From Copromyces sp. CBS 386.78 (lineage: Eukaryota; Ascomycota; Sordariomycetes; Sordariales; Sordariaceae), in the NCBI GenBank assembly GCA_030685235.1, contig MU839130.1, forward strand, positions 186,001-250,000: a stretch of DNA of 64,000 nt, given 5' to 3'. Within the stretch, counting starts at the first letter, position 1. Every line of letters begins with the position of its first letter. Both the position numbers and the translations under genes were made by a program. Under the pieces are notes generated by a model. It was not told where the DNA came from. It saw only the letters and a program-made list of their open reading frames with translations, and did no database searches. This document shows, one piece after another, positions 34,648 through 46,187 of the stretch.

Positions 34648-36642
34648 ATGGATTTCTGCCTTCGGAACAAGTTCCAATCTGGAGTTATCCTCGCTGGCCG
34701 ATACCAAACGATCTCCCCCCTCAACCATGGATCTTTTGGCATGGTCTTCATGGCTCGCGACCTCAAGACTGGTCAGAAGGTTGCCATCAAGTGTCTAACA
34801 AAGAAGGGAGCTGCAAGCGAAGCCGGCTTCGACTTTGCGGTTGACGAGAAGTCTGAGGAGCTGGTTCTTCACCGACGTCTTGGAGCCCACCCCAACATTG
34901 TCAACTTCATCGACACCTTCGAGACCGAGGCGCATACCTACATCGTCCTGGAGTACTGCGAGCGAGGCGATCTCTACGAAGCGATTCGTCTGGACCAGGG
35001 TCCTTTGGAAACCGAGCATGTGAGGCGATTCATGCTGGAGCTTGTCGACGCTGTTGCCCACATCCACGCCAAGGGCATTTACCACCGCGACATCAAGCCT
35101 GAGAACATCTTCCTCACCCAGACTGGCTCTGCCAAGTTGGGTGACTTCGGGCTTGCCACCACCGAGAAGTGGTCGTATGAGGCGGCGGTTGGAAGCGAGC
35201 GTTACATGTCCCCGGACCAATTCGACTCGGCCGGTGCCGGATACTCGCCGGCTGCGGCAGACATCTGGGCTATTGGCATTTGCTTGCTCAATGTCCTCTT
35301 CGCCCGCAACCCATTCACCACCCCGACCGAGGCCGACCCGCTTTTCTTGGATTTCTCCCGCGACAAGCAGTCTTTGTTCGACGTATTTCCGTCCATGTCC
35401 CAAGACACCTATGAAGTCATTGTTCAGTGTATGAACCTGGATCCTCGCAAGCGCTCTCTTGAGGGTGCTCGCGAAGCTCTCTACCGCGTCATCAGCTTCA
35501 CCACTGACGACGAGATCCTCGACGACTTCTGCACCGCTGATGGTCCCGTGGTCGCCAGCTCCAACCGCGAGCCTCTTCGCACCCCCTCGATCCAGAGCCC
35601 TCAGATGGACACTGGCGCTTTTCCTTGGGCCAAGGCGCTCCACGCCAACCCCCAGAGGCAGCTCAGCGACATTCCCGACGACGAGAGCTACACGGAGGAC
35701 CTCTTCTCCACCTCTACCGCCACTACTTCCGACTGGCTCTCCGCTAGCATCCAGACCCCTCCTTCCGTTTCGTCTGTTATGGATTCGCATCTCGCTGCCT
35801 CCATGCAGTCGCTTAACATGGGCTCGATCGCTCAACCTAGCAAGGACATGTTCGCCAAGATCCCGGTGAGGCCTTCGGCCGCCGCCGGCTCTCTCCCGAT
35901 CAACATGGCCAAGCAGCCTAAGCAGTCAGCGTTGTCAATGGTTTTCGGTCGCAAGGATACTGTTTCTAAGAGCTGGAGTGATTTGTGGGACGAAGAGGAG
36001 GAGGAAGAAGAGGCGCACGCTAAGCAGCTGGCGCTGAAGGAGATGAACTCCAGAACCTATAGTCAGGAAAGTAAGCACGATGAAGAGAACACTCCTCGCG
36101 TGGGTCTGTCCCCGGCTACCAAGGCGGGCAGCCTCCACATGGAGCACGATATCCCCGCTATCGATATGCACCTTGGTTCCAACATCGACGACGACCTCGC
36201 TGCCGATGGCTTCTTCTTCCACGATGCTCCCGCGCGGAAGGAGCCCACCCAGTTCCCCATGAGCCACTCCCCGCCCGCTCGCAAGAGTGCCATGGACAAG
36301 TGGCAGGCTCTGGGTGAACGTCGCAGGGCAACAGGAACCACACCTCCTAGAGGCTCCGAGTCTATTCCGAGAACGCAGCGCCGTTTCCCTCATAACTTTG
36401 GCGCCGCCTCTCATGATTTCAACAACACACATCACAATTCTTATACTGTTCACGCGAACAATCACTCATCTCATCATTATGCTGCCAACATCGGAAAGAA
36501 GTCTACCCCGGTGAAGCAGTGCCCTTGGAGTAAGGGACGCGATCGGGGCATTGACTGGCGCAAGGAGAAGCGTCATCCTTTCGATGTCGAGTGGGTTGGT
36601 GGCTGGACGGGAACTCCTCTCGTGCCAGTTCATCACTTGTAG
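34648..36642 (+). CDS. Ran1/Ksp1-like serine/threonine protein kinase
   Basis: An intronless frame encodes 664 residues from the first ATG at 34648. The kinase domain spans about residues 15-315: Gly-rich loop LNHGSFGMV, VAIK lysine at 48, HRDIKPEN with catalytic Asp148, DFG Asp166, and WAIGICLLNVLFARNPF in subdomain IX. The usual APE of the activation segment is SPD (188-190). The order and the C-terminal regulatory half resemble fungal Ksp1/Ran1 kinases, which act in nutrient (TOR/PKA) signalling and in the choice between growth and meiosis; this role is inferred. The tail is disordered with an acidic EEEEEEEA run, and closes with a conserved-looking block, CPWSKGRDRGIDWRKEKRHP. A 1.3-kb pyrimidine-rich leader precedes it. 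Confidence 0.88.
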   Translation: MDFCLRNKFQSGVILAGRYQTISPLNHGSFGMVFMARDLKTGQKVAIKCLTKKGAASEAGFDFAVDEKSEELVLHRRLGAHPNIVNFIDTFETEAHTYIVLEYCERGDLYEAIRLDQGPLETEHVRRFMLELVDAVAHIHAKGIYHRDIKPENIFLTQTGSAKLGDFGLATTEKWSYEAAVGSERYMSPDQFDSAGAGYSPAAADIWAIGICLLNVLFARNPFTTPTEADPLFLDFSRDKQSLFDVFPSMSQDTYEVIVQCMNLDPRKRSLEGAREALYRVISFTTDDEILDDFCTADGPVVASSNREPLRTPSIQSPQMDTGAFPWAKALHANPQRQLSDIPDDESYTEDLFSTSTATTSDWLSASIQTPPSVSSVMDSHLAASMQSLNMGSIAQPSKDMFAKIPVRPSAAAGSLPINMAKQPKQSALSMVFGRKDTVSKSWSDLWDEEEEEEEAHAKQLALKEMNSRTYSQESKHDEENTPRVGLSPATKAGSLHMEHDIPAIDMHLGSNIDDDLAADGFFFHDAPARKEPTQFPMSHSPPARKSAMDKWQALGERRRATGTTPPRGSESIPRTQRRFPHNFGAASHDFNNTHHNSYTVHANNHSSHHYAANIGKKSTPVKQCPWSKGRDRGIDWRKEKRHPFDVEWVGGWTGTPLVPVHHL

Positions 36643-38929
36643 TTGGGCCATCACCTCCGCTGTGGCCCTCCACTGATTCACACTGTTTTTGGGTAAAGGG
36701 ATTCTGCTGATCCTGGTCGGAGTTTTTCGGGCATTTGGGTTGTTTCTGGCTTTTCAGGGGGTTTCTTGCTTGGGGTCAACGGGCGGGTCTATCATCTATA
36801 TTTTCAGGGATTTACAATACTGCATAGCATGGTTTAAACAAACAAACAAAGGGCGAAGCGGCGCGGCAATCAGATACAGAAACTGGACATTCGAATTGGA
36901 TTGGATTTTCTCTTCTCTATTTTTTTTTCATTTCATTCATAGGATCGAGACGTTATGGACATGAGCCCGAAGGATCAGCATTCTCCTCTTTTCCGGTTTA
37001 CAAGACCAAACAAGAACGGTTATATGGTATTGGTGGATGGGCGGAGGGTTTCAACTCGCTTTCTGTGTATTAGATATTCTCCGAACATCTCATGTGAAGA
37101 CCTAAGGTCACAAGAATACCAGAAGTTACCCACTCGAACACAATATCTCTTATCTCATGTCTTTTGTGAACTTGGGGAGGATTGAACAGAGGGACAGCAA
37201 CATGCTAACCTAACTTATCTAGTTCTTCCTTATGTACGACGCCGGTACAAGGAATCTAGTCACGTCATCGACCGTCTCCTATGTCCCACCTGTACGAGCG
37301 ATTAAATTCAATTCGCTAACCACTTGTTCATCAACGGCCAACGGCGACGGCCGCCCGGCCGCCCGGCTACTCCGACGGAGGACGGATCATGTGCATTATG
37401 TGTATATGTGTATGACACAACGAAAGACAAGGACAACAGACAAACAAAACTAAACACGCATATACATGCTTACGTACGAGGTTGTACCGTGCCTCCTCTC
37501 CTGTGCCTTTGAGCCTCCGAGTTTCCGCGCCTCTGGGCGTGCTTAGGTACACCCTGGGATGCCGAAAGTTGAAAGGAATTACATAAGGTAGACTCGAAAT
37601 AAAGTCTGGTATTGATCATCGCTCTCATCTAATGACACCAAGAGCAAGAACACACTGTATGATCCCTCTTCACTCCACGAAAGTCGAATCGAGTCGGATA
37701 GATACCCCTCAGGGTCCAAGATATAGACTCTAGCGAGCCTGAGGAGGTCCAGCAAGAGTCATATTTACATGCGACCACGGTGGGAAAAAAAAGGAAAGTG
37801 TTCTACATTATGTCCCCAGAGTAAGAGGAGAGCGTTCAAGGTGTGGGAACATTTTAGAACAAACAGTGGATTGTGCATTTGACGTTCCATATATATACCT
37901 ACCTACCTTTCTCAACCAGTCATAAACTACACGACCTAATGTACCCTGGCTGTTCATGAAGACCACCGGTCACTCGGGCCTTACAAGTACCTACAGTCTA
38001 TATCATACGTCGGTTCGCTCACTGTTCTTGTTCGTCTTTTCAGACATGCTTACAGGACATACCTCTTGAATAGTCATTTGAGGCATAATTAGTACATACG
38101 ATGTAGTGTAAAATACCACAAATAAAGTCAAGTAACTAACTGCCCACCACCCTAAGGACCAAACTCGTTTCAGTCAATCACCAACCATATAACTCGGCTT
38201 TCTATCTACACAAGCAGACAACTTAACAGTGAGGCGGTTAATTTGGCTAGTTGAATTTGGGAGGGAATGCGGTTCACATGCCAGCACCTACCTGCCAAGG
38301 GACCAATTCATTGGGTTTCCATCTGGCCTTTTTCTGGTATTCCATCCCATCTGGCCTTTGGTATTTGATCTTCATCCCATCTAGACTTTTATCCTATCTG
38401 CCTCTCCTGTGTCTGTCATCGCATGATATAACAACCGCTAATCTACCCATCTCATTTGATTGTTGCACCAGCTTCTTCTCTTTAGCTGCCTTTCTTTAGA
38501 TTAGTATCTTATTACCTTTAAGGGTTAGATCTTTTGGCACACTTCGTCCTCGATCTACGTGCTGTGACGGGTAGACACCCCGATTACATAGATGGGTGTG
38601 CACTAGGTATTGCCATTTGTCGTGTTCGTGGGCAGTCAGCCCCTTGATTTCAGTCTCTCACTGAGAACGCCTAACGCCCGGATGTCATATGATCAGTAAT
38701 AAACAGTCATGGTATGGTATATATATTTACGTAAATCATACCGAATTTAGCCCGATGCTCGAAGGTATCATAAATCGTCTCCCCTCCATTCCCTCCGTAC
38801 ATACGTTTTCCGCTCATCATCAAAACACAAGATTCATGGCTGTTCATGAAGTCGTGTAGTGGACATATCTGTTTTCGTCATATCATCATCCATCCCCCCA
38901 TCATGAAGCCCGACCCAGACCTCCTAACA
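36643..38929. other. Kinase 3' flank and intergenic sequence
   Basis: No supportable gene. Imperfect repeats of CATCCCATCTGGCCTT occur at about 38317-38400. A GC-rich CGGCCGCCCGGCCGCCC run lies at 37352-37370. Otherwise unremarkable sequence with the 3' untranslated region of the kinase at the left. Confidence 0.45.
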
Positions 38930-38932
38930 TCA

Positions 38933-39058
38933 GGCTGTGTTCGGTATTCCGGTAGTGCAGTAGGAGAAGCGCGGTTTTGGTGGCTGTAAGAACGGTCCGT
39001 GTGCTAGCCACCAAAACCGGACTTCCCTCACTGCACCACCAGAATACCTAACACCGCC
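38933..39058. mobile_element. 126-bp inverted-repeat element (MITE-like hairpin)
   Basis: Two 53-base arms, 38933-38985 and 39006-39058, are inverted copies with 44 of 53 positions matching by hand, around a 20-base loop. Arms start GGCTGTGTTCGGTATTC and GGCGGTGTTAGGTATTC and end in the identical GGTTTTGGTGGCT. Flanking trinucleotides are TCA and TTA, compatible with a decayed TTA/TWA target duplication. The terminal sequence is reminiscent of PIF/Harbinger-related miniature elements. The right end lies 8 bp beyond the stop codon of the divergent CorA-like gene, so its transcript would carry a long hairpin in the 3' untranslated region. Confidence 0.75.
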
Positions 39059-39066
39059 TTACCTTG

Positions 39067-41161
39067 TCAACTCTTTGCAACATTCCACGTCCTAGCCGTG
39101 CTCATCGTCCTCTTCCTCATCTCCGCCATGATCTTCTGCTCCATCTTATCGATGCCCTTCTCGATATCTTTGTCTTCTTGCGCGTACTCGGCTTCGCGCT
39201 TCTTGTCCCACAGGAACCAGGTCACGACGATGATCAGGGTAAGCGGGATCGTGATGGCGAAGTAGACCCATATCGAGGGGGAGACTGTTCTTGTTACTGC
39301 TGCTGCACCACCGTCTCCCGAAGAAGAGGCAGAGGCTGAGTCGTCGCCGGCGGGGCTGAAATCGGAATCTTGGTCTTGGAAGTTGAAAAAGGTCATGGAG
39401 AAGACGGATGCTAGTAGGGTGGCGGGAAGGAAGATGGCGCCCAAGAGGGAAATGGATTTCATCGAGGTTGCGTCCCGCTTAGCGGCGTGGGCGAGCTTAC
39501 GCTGGTCGACTGCCATTTGTAGGCCTAGCTTGGATTCTTTCTGGGCGATGATGTTGTAGAGCGCCGCGCGCTGGATGGACAGGCGCTCGAGCGTAATGTG
39601 CGCATAGTTTTCGATGCCTTTTAACTTGGCGTTGAAGAAATCGAGGCGGGAGACGAATGAGACGTGCAAAGCTTTGGCGTCCTTGCCGTAGATCTCTGGT
39701 CGTTTTGAAGCGAGGGACCAGAACTGCTCAAGACTGATGCCGAAGGAGCGGACGATTTCCTGGTAGGCTTGGGGGCGTTTCCAGAGCACTTGGCTATGAC
39801 ACTCGACCAGGTCGCGGTTGATCTGATCCAAATCGACCATGGTTTCTTTGATATAGTTGGACTCTTCCTCGAGGATCTCCTGTCGCATGCTGACGGCGTG
39901 CTCGAGCCGGCGCAGCCACTCGCGCGCCTCGCGCTGCTTCATGTCCGTCTTGATGGAGATGTCGTGAGACAAAACGATCATGGGCAACAAAAAGGGGTGC
40001 ATGGCTTGTGAGGCGCAGGCCAAAAGGGTCTTGATGGAAACGTTGATGTCGGAGGAGGGCGTGCCTTTGACGAAACCAGAGGTTATGCCCGTGTTGAAGG
40101 AGTGCGAGAGCATCAGTTCCCAGCCGCGGGTTTTACCCTTTTTGCGGACGTCGGATTTGCGGAAGATAATTTCTGTGAGCGGTTGGTTAGACACCAATTG
40201 TATGGAATTGGGGGGACTAAGAGTTGACACACGCAAGTGAGGATCTTCTTCATCGTGGTCTAGAGCTGCCCAAAAAAAGGGGCCAACGACACTAGTTCCT
40301 TCTATGGCTCGGTAGGGCAACCGCATGATCTCGACCATGCTTGAGTAGTCCTCGGGTTTTAGGGAAACGTAAAGAGGTGCAAAGGTTTCATCTTCATTTG
40401 CATCCTTTTGTACTCTGAAGAATGTGTTAGCCCATTTCCTCGTTGAGTCTGAATCACTGCTTCGACCATAGTGCTCACATCAGACGAATTCCGTTCAATA
40501 GTCGTACTCCTTCCTTGAGCTTCTTGGGAGCAAAGACACCCTAGAGAGCGGTAAATGTCAGCTCACGGTCATCAAACCGTTCAGGATCCGGGTTATCTCT
40601 TACCCGCCGGTGTAGAAAGTTGTGGAATTCGACTCGTCGCTCATCGGGTCCGAATCGGTGTTCATCGATGGTGTTGAGACTTTCATCCTATTCAGACCGG
40701 CGATGTTAGTTCTGATCTTCACGCTGGTCACCTCTCGAGCTTCGTTCCTCAGTCTCACAAAATACAAATCCGTAAGCATATTTGCTCCCACAAAGATCTG
40801 TTGCCGGCTGCAAACCACCCTAGGCACCCACTCAACGTTCCCTCTCCGAGAGCCTCCCCGAGAGCCTCCCCAACCCTTCCTCCTCTTTTCCGCCCGCGAA
40901 TTCAAAATTCATTACCGTAACAACCCCCAACTGACACAAACATCCACTCTCTCGCTTTCCCTCCCACCCATGTCACACCGAACCGTTACCTCGTCCCTTC
41001 TCCCCATATCCCCCCTTTCCCCGCCTTCCACCACCACGCTCCCATCCAATTGACACATTTATGCCTTGACTTACCGAGTAATTTAGTATCTCAATCCACG
41101 AGGTGGTCTCCTCCACAAATTTGCACTGGTCGAGATGCGTCCTAAACAGGTACTGGTCCAT
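39067..41161 (-). CDS. Divergent CorA-family membrane protein lacking the GMN signature
   Basis: Five exons join in frame: 41161-41075, 40687-40604, 40540-40479 and 40414-39067 after a 387-nt first intron; the third-to-fourth join splits codon AT|A. That is four coding segments and 526 residues. The cytoplasmic part includes LFRTHLDQCKFVEETTSWIE and FAPKKLKEGVRLLNGIRLI, then helical stretches such as IKGIENYAHITLERLSIQ-like sequence. Two C-terminal membrane segments are SLLGAIFLPATLLASVFSMT and IWVYFAITIPLTLIIVVTWF. At the place of the channel signature YGMN this protein has FSMT, so selectivity and even transport activity are uncertain. The tail is long and charged. This subfamily is widespread in filamentous fungi with no established role. 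It ends beside an inverted-repeat element. Confidence 0.85.
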
Positions 41162-43200
41162 GGTTGGTTGCTGTTCCCGAGCCTTTTACCGCCTCCCCTT
41201 CGTTTGGTAGTTGACTGATTGGTATTATTGATATCTTTTTCTCTCGTGTCTAGATGTCATCGGTGTCATGAGAGAGAATGAGACCTGAGGATGTCAAGAG
41301 GGGATTGCCGATGGCCGCGGGCTGATGAAAAGTCGTCAACCCTTGAGGCAGATTCGGTGGTGAGCCGCTGCGTGAGCTGAACGGGTGCCGTAGCCGGGAT
41401 AAGGCTGGTGTGTCAATGAATTTGATTTAATTTGGGTGAAATTGAGAATTCGTCTCTGCTTTGTCTTTGTGCGTGTTTTTTCTCGAGTCGTGCCGTGCCG
41501 GTATCATATACTCTTTTGTCTCAGTTCAGGTCGTTCAGTGTCGTCCAGTGTCATAGACTCGTAAACTCGTAGGCCTTTTCTTTGTGAGCTTCGGGGTAGT
41601 GGTGATGAATGGTGATATTCGATGCAGGTCACGTCTATAACCTTCGAAATATATAAATCCTCGTGAGTCGATTTCGTGAGCTTCGTCAACAAGAAAGCTT
41701 GGGCGGGATGTGTTTCCAAGCCGAGACACAGTTTCCCAAAGGGTGTGTATCAGGGCTGTCCAGGGGAGAAACGCAAAAAGAGAAGAAGAGAATCTTGAAG
41801 TGAGAGAAAAAAAAGGTTGAAGAAAGTCACGACGCTAAGACGGACAAAAAGAGAGGTAGCCAAAAAGAAAGGCTGCTGCTCGGGTGAGGAACCCACGCGG
41901 TCACACACACATCCCTGTGCTGACCCCCAGCCTGTCGAGCCTGTCCAACCCTTGGACAGAAACGCAACCCTTCGAAGCTTTTCTTTCCTCTCCCGCTCCT
42001 TTCGCTACCGACTGAGGGAATACCGACACCCAAATACCTATTGATGGACAGGGACGGTATGTCCGCCGGTTTACTGTGCTACAGCAGCACGTAAGCAGAA
42101 GCCGTTGCGGTGTAGCGTACTAGGTACACTAGACAGTAGTTATGCAGGTAGTTTGTAGCGGAGAAAGGTAAGCAAAAAAGCACATGAAAGCCCCATCTCT
42201 CGAAAGAAACTCCCCCACCCACGAGAAATCGGCACCGATACGGGGCGTCTGGGGGCATCGACGCCGGGCGGGGCTAGGCTGGCCCTTCCAGTCCATGGAA
42301 ATCGCTCGCCGGCTTTAACTAATTCCTTGCTAGGAATGTACCTGGGCGTGATAGTGTGATGAATGGTCAGCGGCCTACTCTGTCAGCATCCGTTCGATTC
42401 TGTGCCCTCTCCTCCATCTTCGTCCATTCGCTGGCTTTTTTATGGTGGCTGGGAAAGTGGGAAAGCACTCTGCATCGGCCACCAAAACGGCATGCTGTAG
42501 GTACTGGACGCTCGCTAGTCTAGAGGTACGTTGCGATAAGCCTCCCCCGGCTTCACGATGCGCTAGCCAATCCACGGTTGAGGTTTTGCGGGCAGCGGGT
42601 TGGAGGCCCCAGAAAAAACCGGGGGAAATCCCCCTGTCGCCGAGCATGCAGTCAAGCTTTCCTCCTGTGGGGTGCCACGTCTTGTCTTGTCTTGTGAAGT
42701 GGTGCCTATTTCTTCTGCGGCGGTTGTTGAGCCGAGTTTTGTCTGATGATCTTCGTACAAATTGTACATACCGTATCGTCATGCGAAATGGGGATTCGGA
42801 AAAGCCGCCAAGATGATAGGGTTGAACGTGTAAAAGAGCATGTAGGTATGTGGTTAACTGACACCATTAACCCTTGTATACCCGAATCCTAATTTCGCGG
42901 GACGATACGGTGCCTGGTAACTGTTATCCGCCTCAATGATAGGAATCCGAAAGTATGAGTGTAGTTTCAACACTTTGGGACTGAACAGCTCTTTGTAAAA
43001 CCTATAGCTATCCTCAAGTCTTTGACGGTTTGACCATATGATGCCATCTCGTTTAACTCTATCTATAACGCCCGTAAACTCCATATGGCACCTAGCTGCT
43101 TTAGTACACGACACCCATCCATATTCCCTGGACCCAGGAAACTAAAACATGATGCATACACGCTCTATCCAGCCCTATCCCAAACCACAGCACATGCCGA
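41162..43200. other. Intergenic: CorA-like gene promoter and ARP8 3' flank
   Basis: No supportable gene in 2 kb. Open frames of up to 135 codons near 42375-42816 overlap on both strands and show no domain. The region directly upstream of 41161 presumably holds the CorA-like gene promoter. Confidence 0.45.
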
Positions 43201-45580
43201 TCAATACTGCCACAGCGCCTTGTGATAGATGACCCTAGACCCCAGCATCTTATACTCATAGTTTGTGATCCATGAATCGTTGGTCGACAGCTTCGCAAAG
43301 ACGCTAGCTCCCTTCCACACAACGACCTGCTCGTCCATCTCCCTCGCGCTCCTGCTCACCAAGATACGCTCCGATAAGTCCGGCCGGCGCGCCTTGAGCT
43401 TCTCCTCAAGGTAGGGCGCAAAGTGCGGGGTCTTGGCACCACCGCCAATAACCATGATGCTTCCCATCAGCTCTCTGACCTTCTTCTCATCGCCCTTAGC
43501 GGCGTTCTGAATGCTCGTCATGATGGCAATGTCAAGAGGCATTACTGGCAGCACGGCGTCACGCTCTGCGGCCATCGACTTGGGCGTGCGCTGGACGGCC
43601 TCGGCCGGCATGCCACCAGGAACAGCTAGCGTGTTGGCAGCGCCAGTGCCGTTGGGAGCCGCAGGTGCCCCGTTCGTGGGCACTGGCGTAGTGCCATTCC
43701 GTCCACTGGGGGCGGGACTACCGCCGCCTGCTCCGAAGACGAACGGCGGTGGAACGGGAGTGCTGGCGCCCTCACCAGGAGCGGGCGATGGCGCCTTCGA
43801 TGTGCCGGGCGTGCCAGCCGCTGTGTCAGTGCGCGCCAAGAAATTGAATGGTAGAGGTTTCTCCTTGCCGGGCGTAGCAAGATCACTCAATGCTCCCGCA
43901 AGGGTGTGCGCGTTAAGGGATGGGGCGATGTGGGACAGGACGGCGAACTGCGCTGCCGATGTAGGATCATCGGGGACTTCCACATCGTAGGCGTTGTACG
44001 ACCTCTCGATGAGCTTCCTCCTGCCTCTAAGCTTGGTGCTGTTGTCAAAAATAGAAGGGTCATAGAAGCCCATAGGGGCCAGGATAACCTCATCGTAGAA
44101 TTTGAACTGATATTTGCGAGTGGGCTGGTTAGGAGCGCGCACGTGGAAATCCGAGTTCTGAACAGATATGTTGGCCTGTGATAGAGTGCAGTACTTGATC
44201 TTCAGCTCTTCGGCCAACAAGAAATCGTATCTCCGTCGTAGATTGATTTCCTGGTATGGGAAGTTGTCGTAAAGCATCATCTTGATGAATGTTTCAGTAA
44301 TATCGTAGCCGCCGAATTTAAGGTTGATGCGGGAGTCCTCGATACAGAGTCCATCCTCAACACAGGTGATGGAAGTCTTTTGCGCGCCGACGTCTACAAC
44401 ACAGGCCTGTGTGTAGCCGGCACCAAACGAAGCCGCCATACTCTCTTGTATGAACGAGATCTTGCTGAACTCAAACCACTCCACGCAAAGGTGCAATATT
44501 TGCTCCACATACTTCTTGTCGTACAGATCCGGGATAACGAAGACGCAGCTGTACTGTTTCCATTCAGTACTTCGCTTCAGACCCAAGTCATACCGTAAGG
44601 CACGGTCAAGTAAGGTCTCGATGTCGTTGAATAGGTGGGCTTTTGTGGGATAGTCGTCCTCATTCATCCAGCCATGTTGTATCGGCCACCATAGCTTGAA
44701 TTTGGGGTTGGAGTCGTCGGCAATGCGTTGCGCCTGTTGTCCAATGAACACAGACGCGTTCGAATCCGGGTCTTCCAGAGTGTTGACATCGGTCCAGTCG
44801 ACTTGAAGGGGATCGTTGTGGGTGGAGATTACTTCGGCCTCTGTTCGGCGGTTGAAGTTGAGAACCAGATCTTTTGAGTTGGGGAGAACCTTGCGCCTGT
44901 TTGCGCGCATGTCGGCCTTGAGGTCGTTGCTCATCTTTTGGTACTTCTTGGACCAATCCTCGCCGTATTGCTGTTCGGTTGTCCTAGCTTCGAACTGCCT
45001 CCTCGGTAGCGCTTCGTACATCTCCGACTCTGTCTGTGGGTACTTTGTCGCGAGAACCATGGGGATGGTTTTTGGAAGCGCGTCGCTCGCAAAGCCAATT
45101 CGGAGGTTTTGACTTCCCGGGTGGATGACGATGACCTTGGACGGCTCGGCATAGGCTGCCGGTGTCGGTCCATCATCGCCCTGTAGCTCGTCGAGAGGGA
45201 GAGGTACTTCGCCATTGGTGTAGTTGAGGGCGCGATCGCGGTCTTTGGCGCTTTGTACAAGCCGGTCTCTGTTCAATTCGCTTTGGAGTCTGAGGGAAAG
45301 GATTTGGTCATCACGCTTCATATAATCACTGCGAACACAGTGTCAGCATGCCGGACCTGGTCGTTGGGGAGGAATAGGACATTGTGATGTGGGTTCGCAC
45401 GTGTAGTAGTTCTTCTGGTTGATGGGCACGACGTCGGGCCAACTTGTCTGCTTCATGCCATTGTCGGTACGCTCCAACCCTGAGTGTGACTGTTAGCGAC
45501 TTGGGCATGAGTGCCTTTGGTCGAAGGGAATGGCACCTACCTTCCCTGAGGAGGACGCGTTCGCTGACTTTCCCGACCAT
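43201..45580 (-). CDS. arp8: Actin-related protein 8, subunit of the INO80 chromatin remodeller
   Basis: Arp8 forms a module with Arp4 and actin on the Ino80 HSA helix and binds linker DNA and histones in the nucleus. Three exons, 45580-45541, 45479-45401 and 45328-43201, join in frame to 748 residues. Diagnostic segments are VIVIHPGSQNLRIGFASDAL near the start of the actin fold, CVVDVGAQKTSITCVEDG (phosphate-binding region), NFPYQEINLRRRYDFLLAEE, and the C-terminal IMVIGGGAKTPHFAPYLEEK. A Pro/Ala/Gly-rich insertion (about residues 515-590) separates actin subdomains, typical of fungal Arp8. The ATG at 45580 gives MVGKVSERVLLREGLERTDN, and both donors (GTAGGT and GTGCGA) keep the frame. Confidence 0.95.
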
Positions 45581-46187
45581 CGTGAAATGTTGATGCCTCC
45601 CTGGGGTATGCCGATCGAGTGGTCTGAGATGCGCGGCACACCTATTGTTCGAGGTATAACGCGCTTTGTTGGCCTGTTAACGGGGTGGCGGTCACGGTGG
45701 AGCGGGACGTTTTCCGCAAGTGCGCGCCAACTGGAGGTGGTGATATTTTGTGACGCTGTCGATGTAGCGATTCCGTGTTTTGGTGTTGAGGCAAGGTAGA
45801 TGGGAGTCAGTTACGGCGGCGCGGTCGGCCGGTCGGGAATGCTGATGGCGGACGTGGGCCTTGTCTGTGTTCTCTTGGTTCGCCTTTGATTCGGCCGGTT
45901 CAGTCCGATAATTTTGGGGAAGATCGAGTCTGGCGGCGGGTGCACTGCACGATAGACAAAACGTTTGGAAACCATCCACAACGATTACTCGGCTGGACAG
46001 GCATACACTCCCCAGAATAGGTACCCCGTTGTACCCTGTCCGTCGTGGGGTTTTCCAGGTTTAGCTTCTTCTTTTGAAGGGCTGAGCAGGGGTGTTCCAA
46101 TGGAGCCATTCCGGGCTGTGACAGCGTTGGTTCACCTCGAGGGCACCATCTTTTGCGACTGCATTCACAACTTCACATTCACTTTAA
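45581..46187. other. ARP8 upstream region
   Basis: Holds the ARP8 promoter. No gene or RNA recognised. Ends at the inverted-repeat element that starts at 46188. Confidence 0.5.

Noticed and set aside
34795..35835. Minus-strand open frame of 346 codons
   Set aside because: Antisense shadow of the kinase gene; it arises from the GC-biased third codon positions of the real frame.
40694..40905. Open frame inside the first intron of the CorA-like gene (Arg/Gly-rich start, then IFVGANMLTDLYFVRLRNE)
   Set aside because: Skipping it joins exon 1 and exon 2 at phase 0 with a clean GTAAGT donor and an ACTAAC/AATAG acceptor. Including it would need a 44-nt intron and has no family support.
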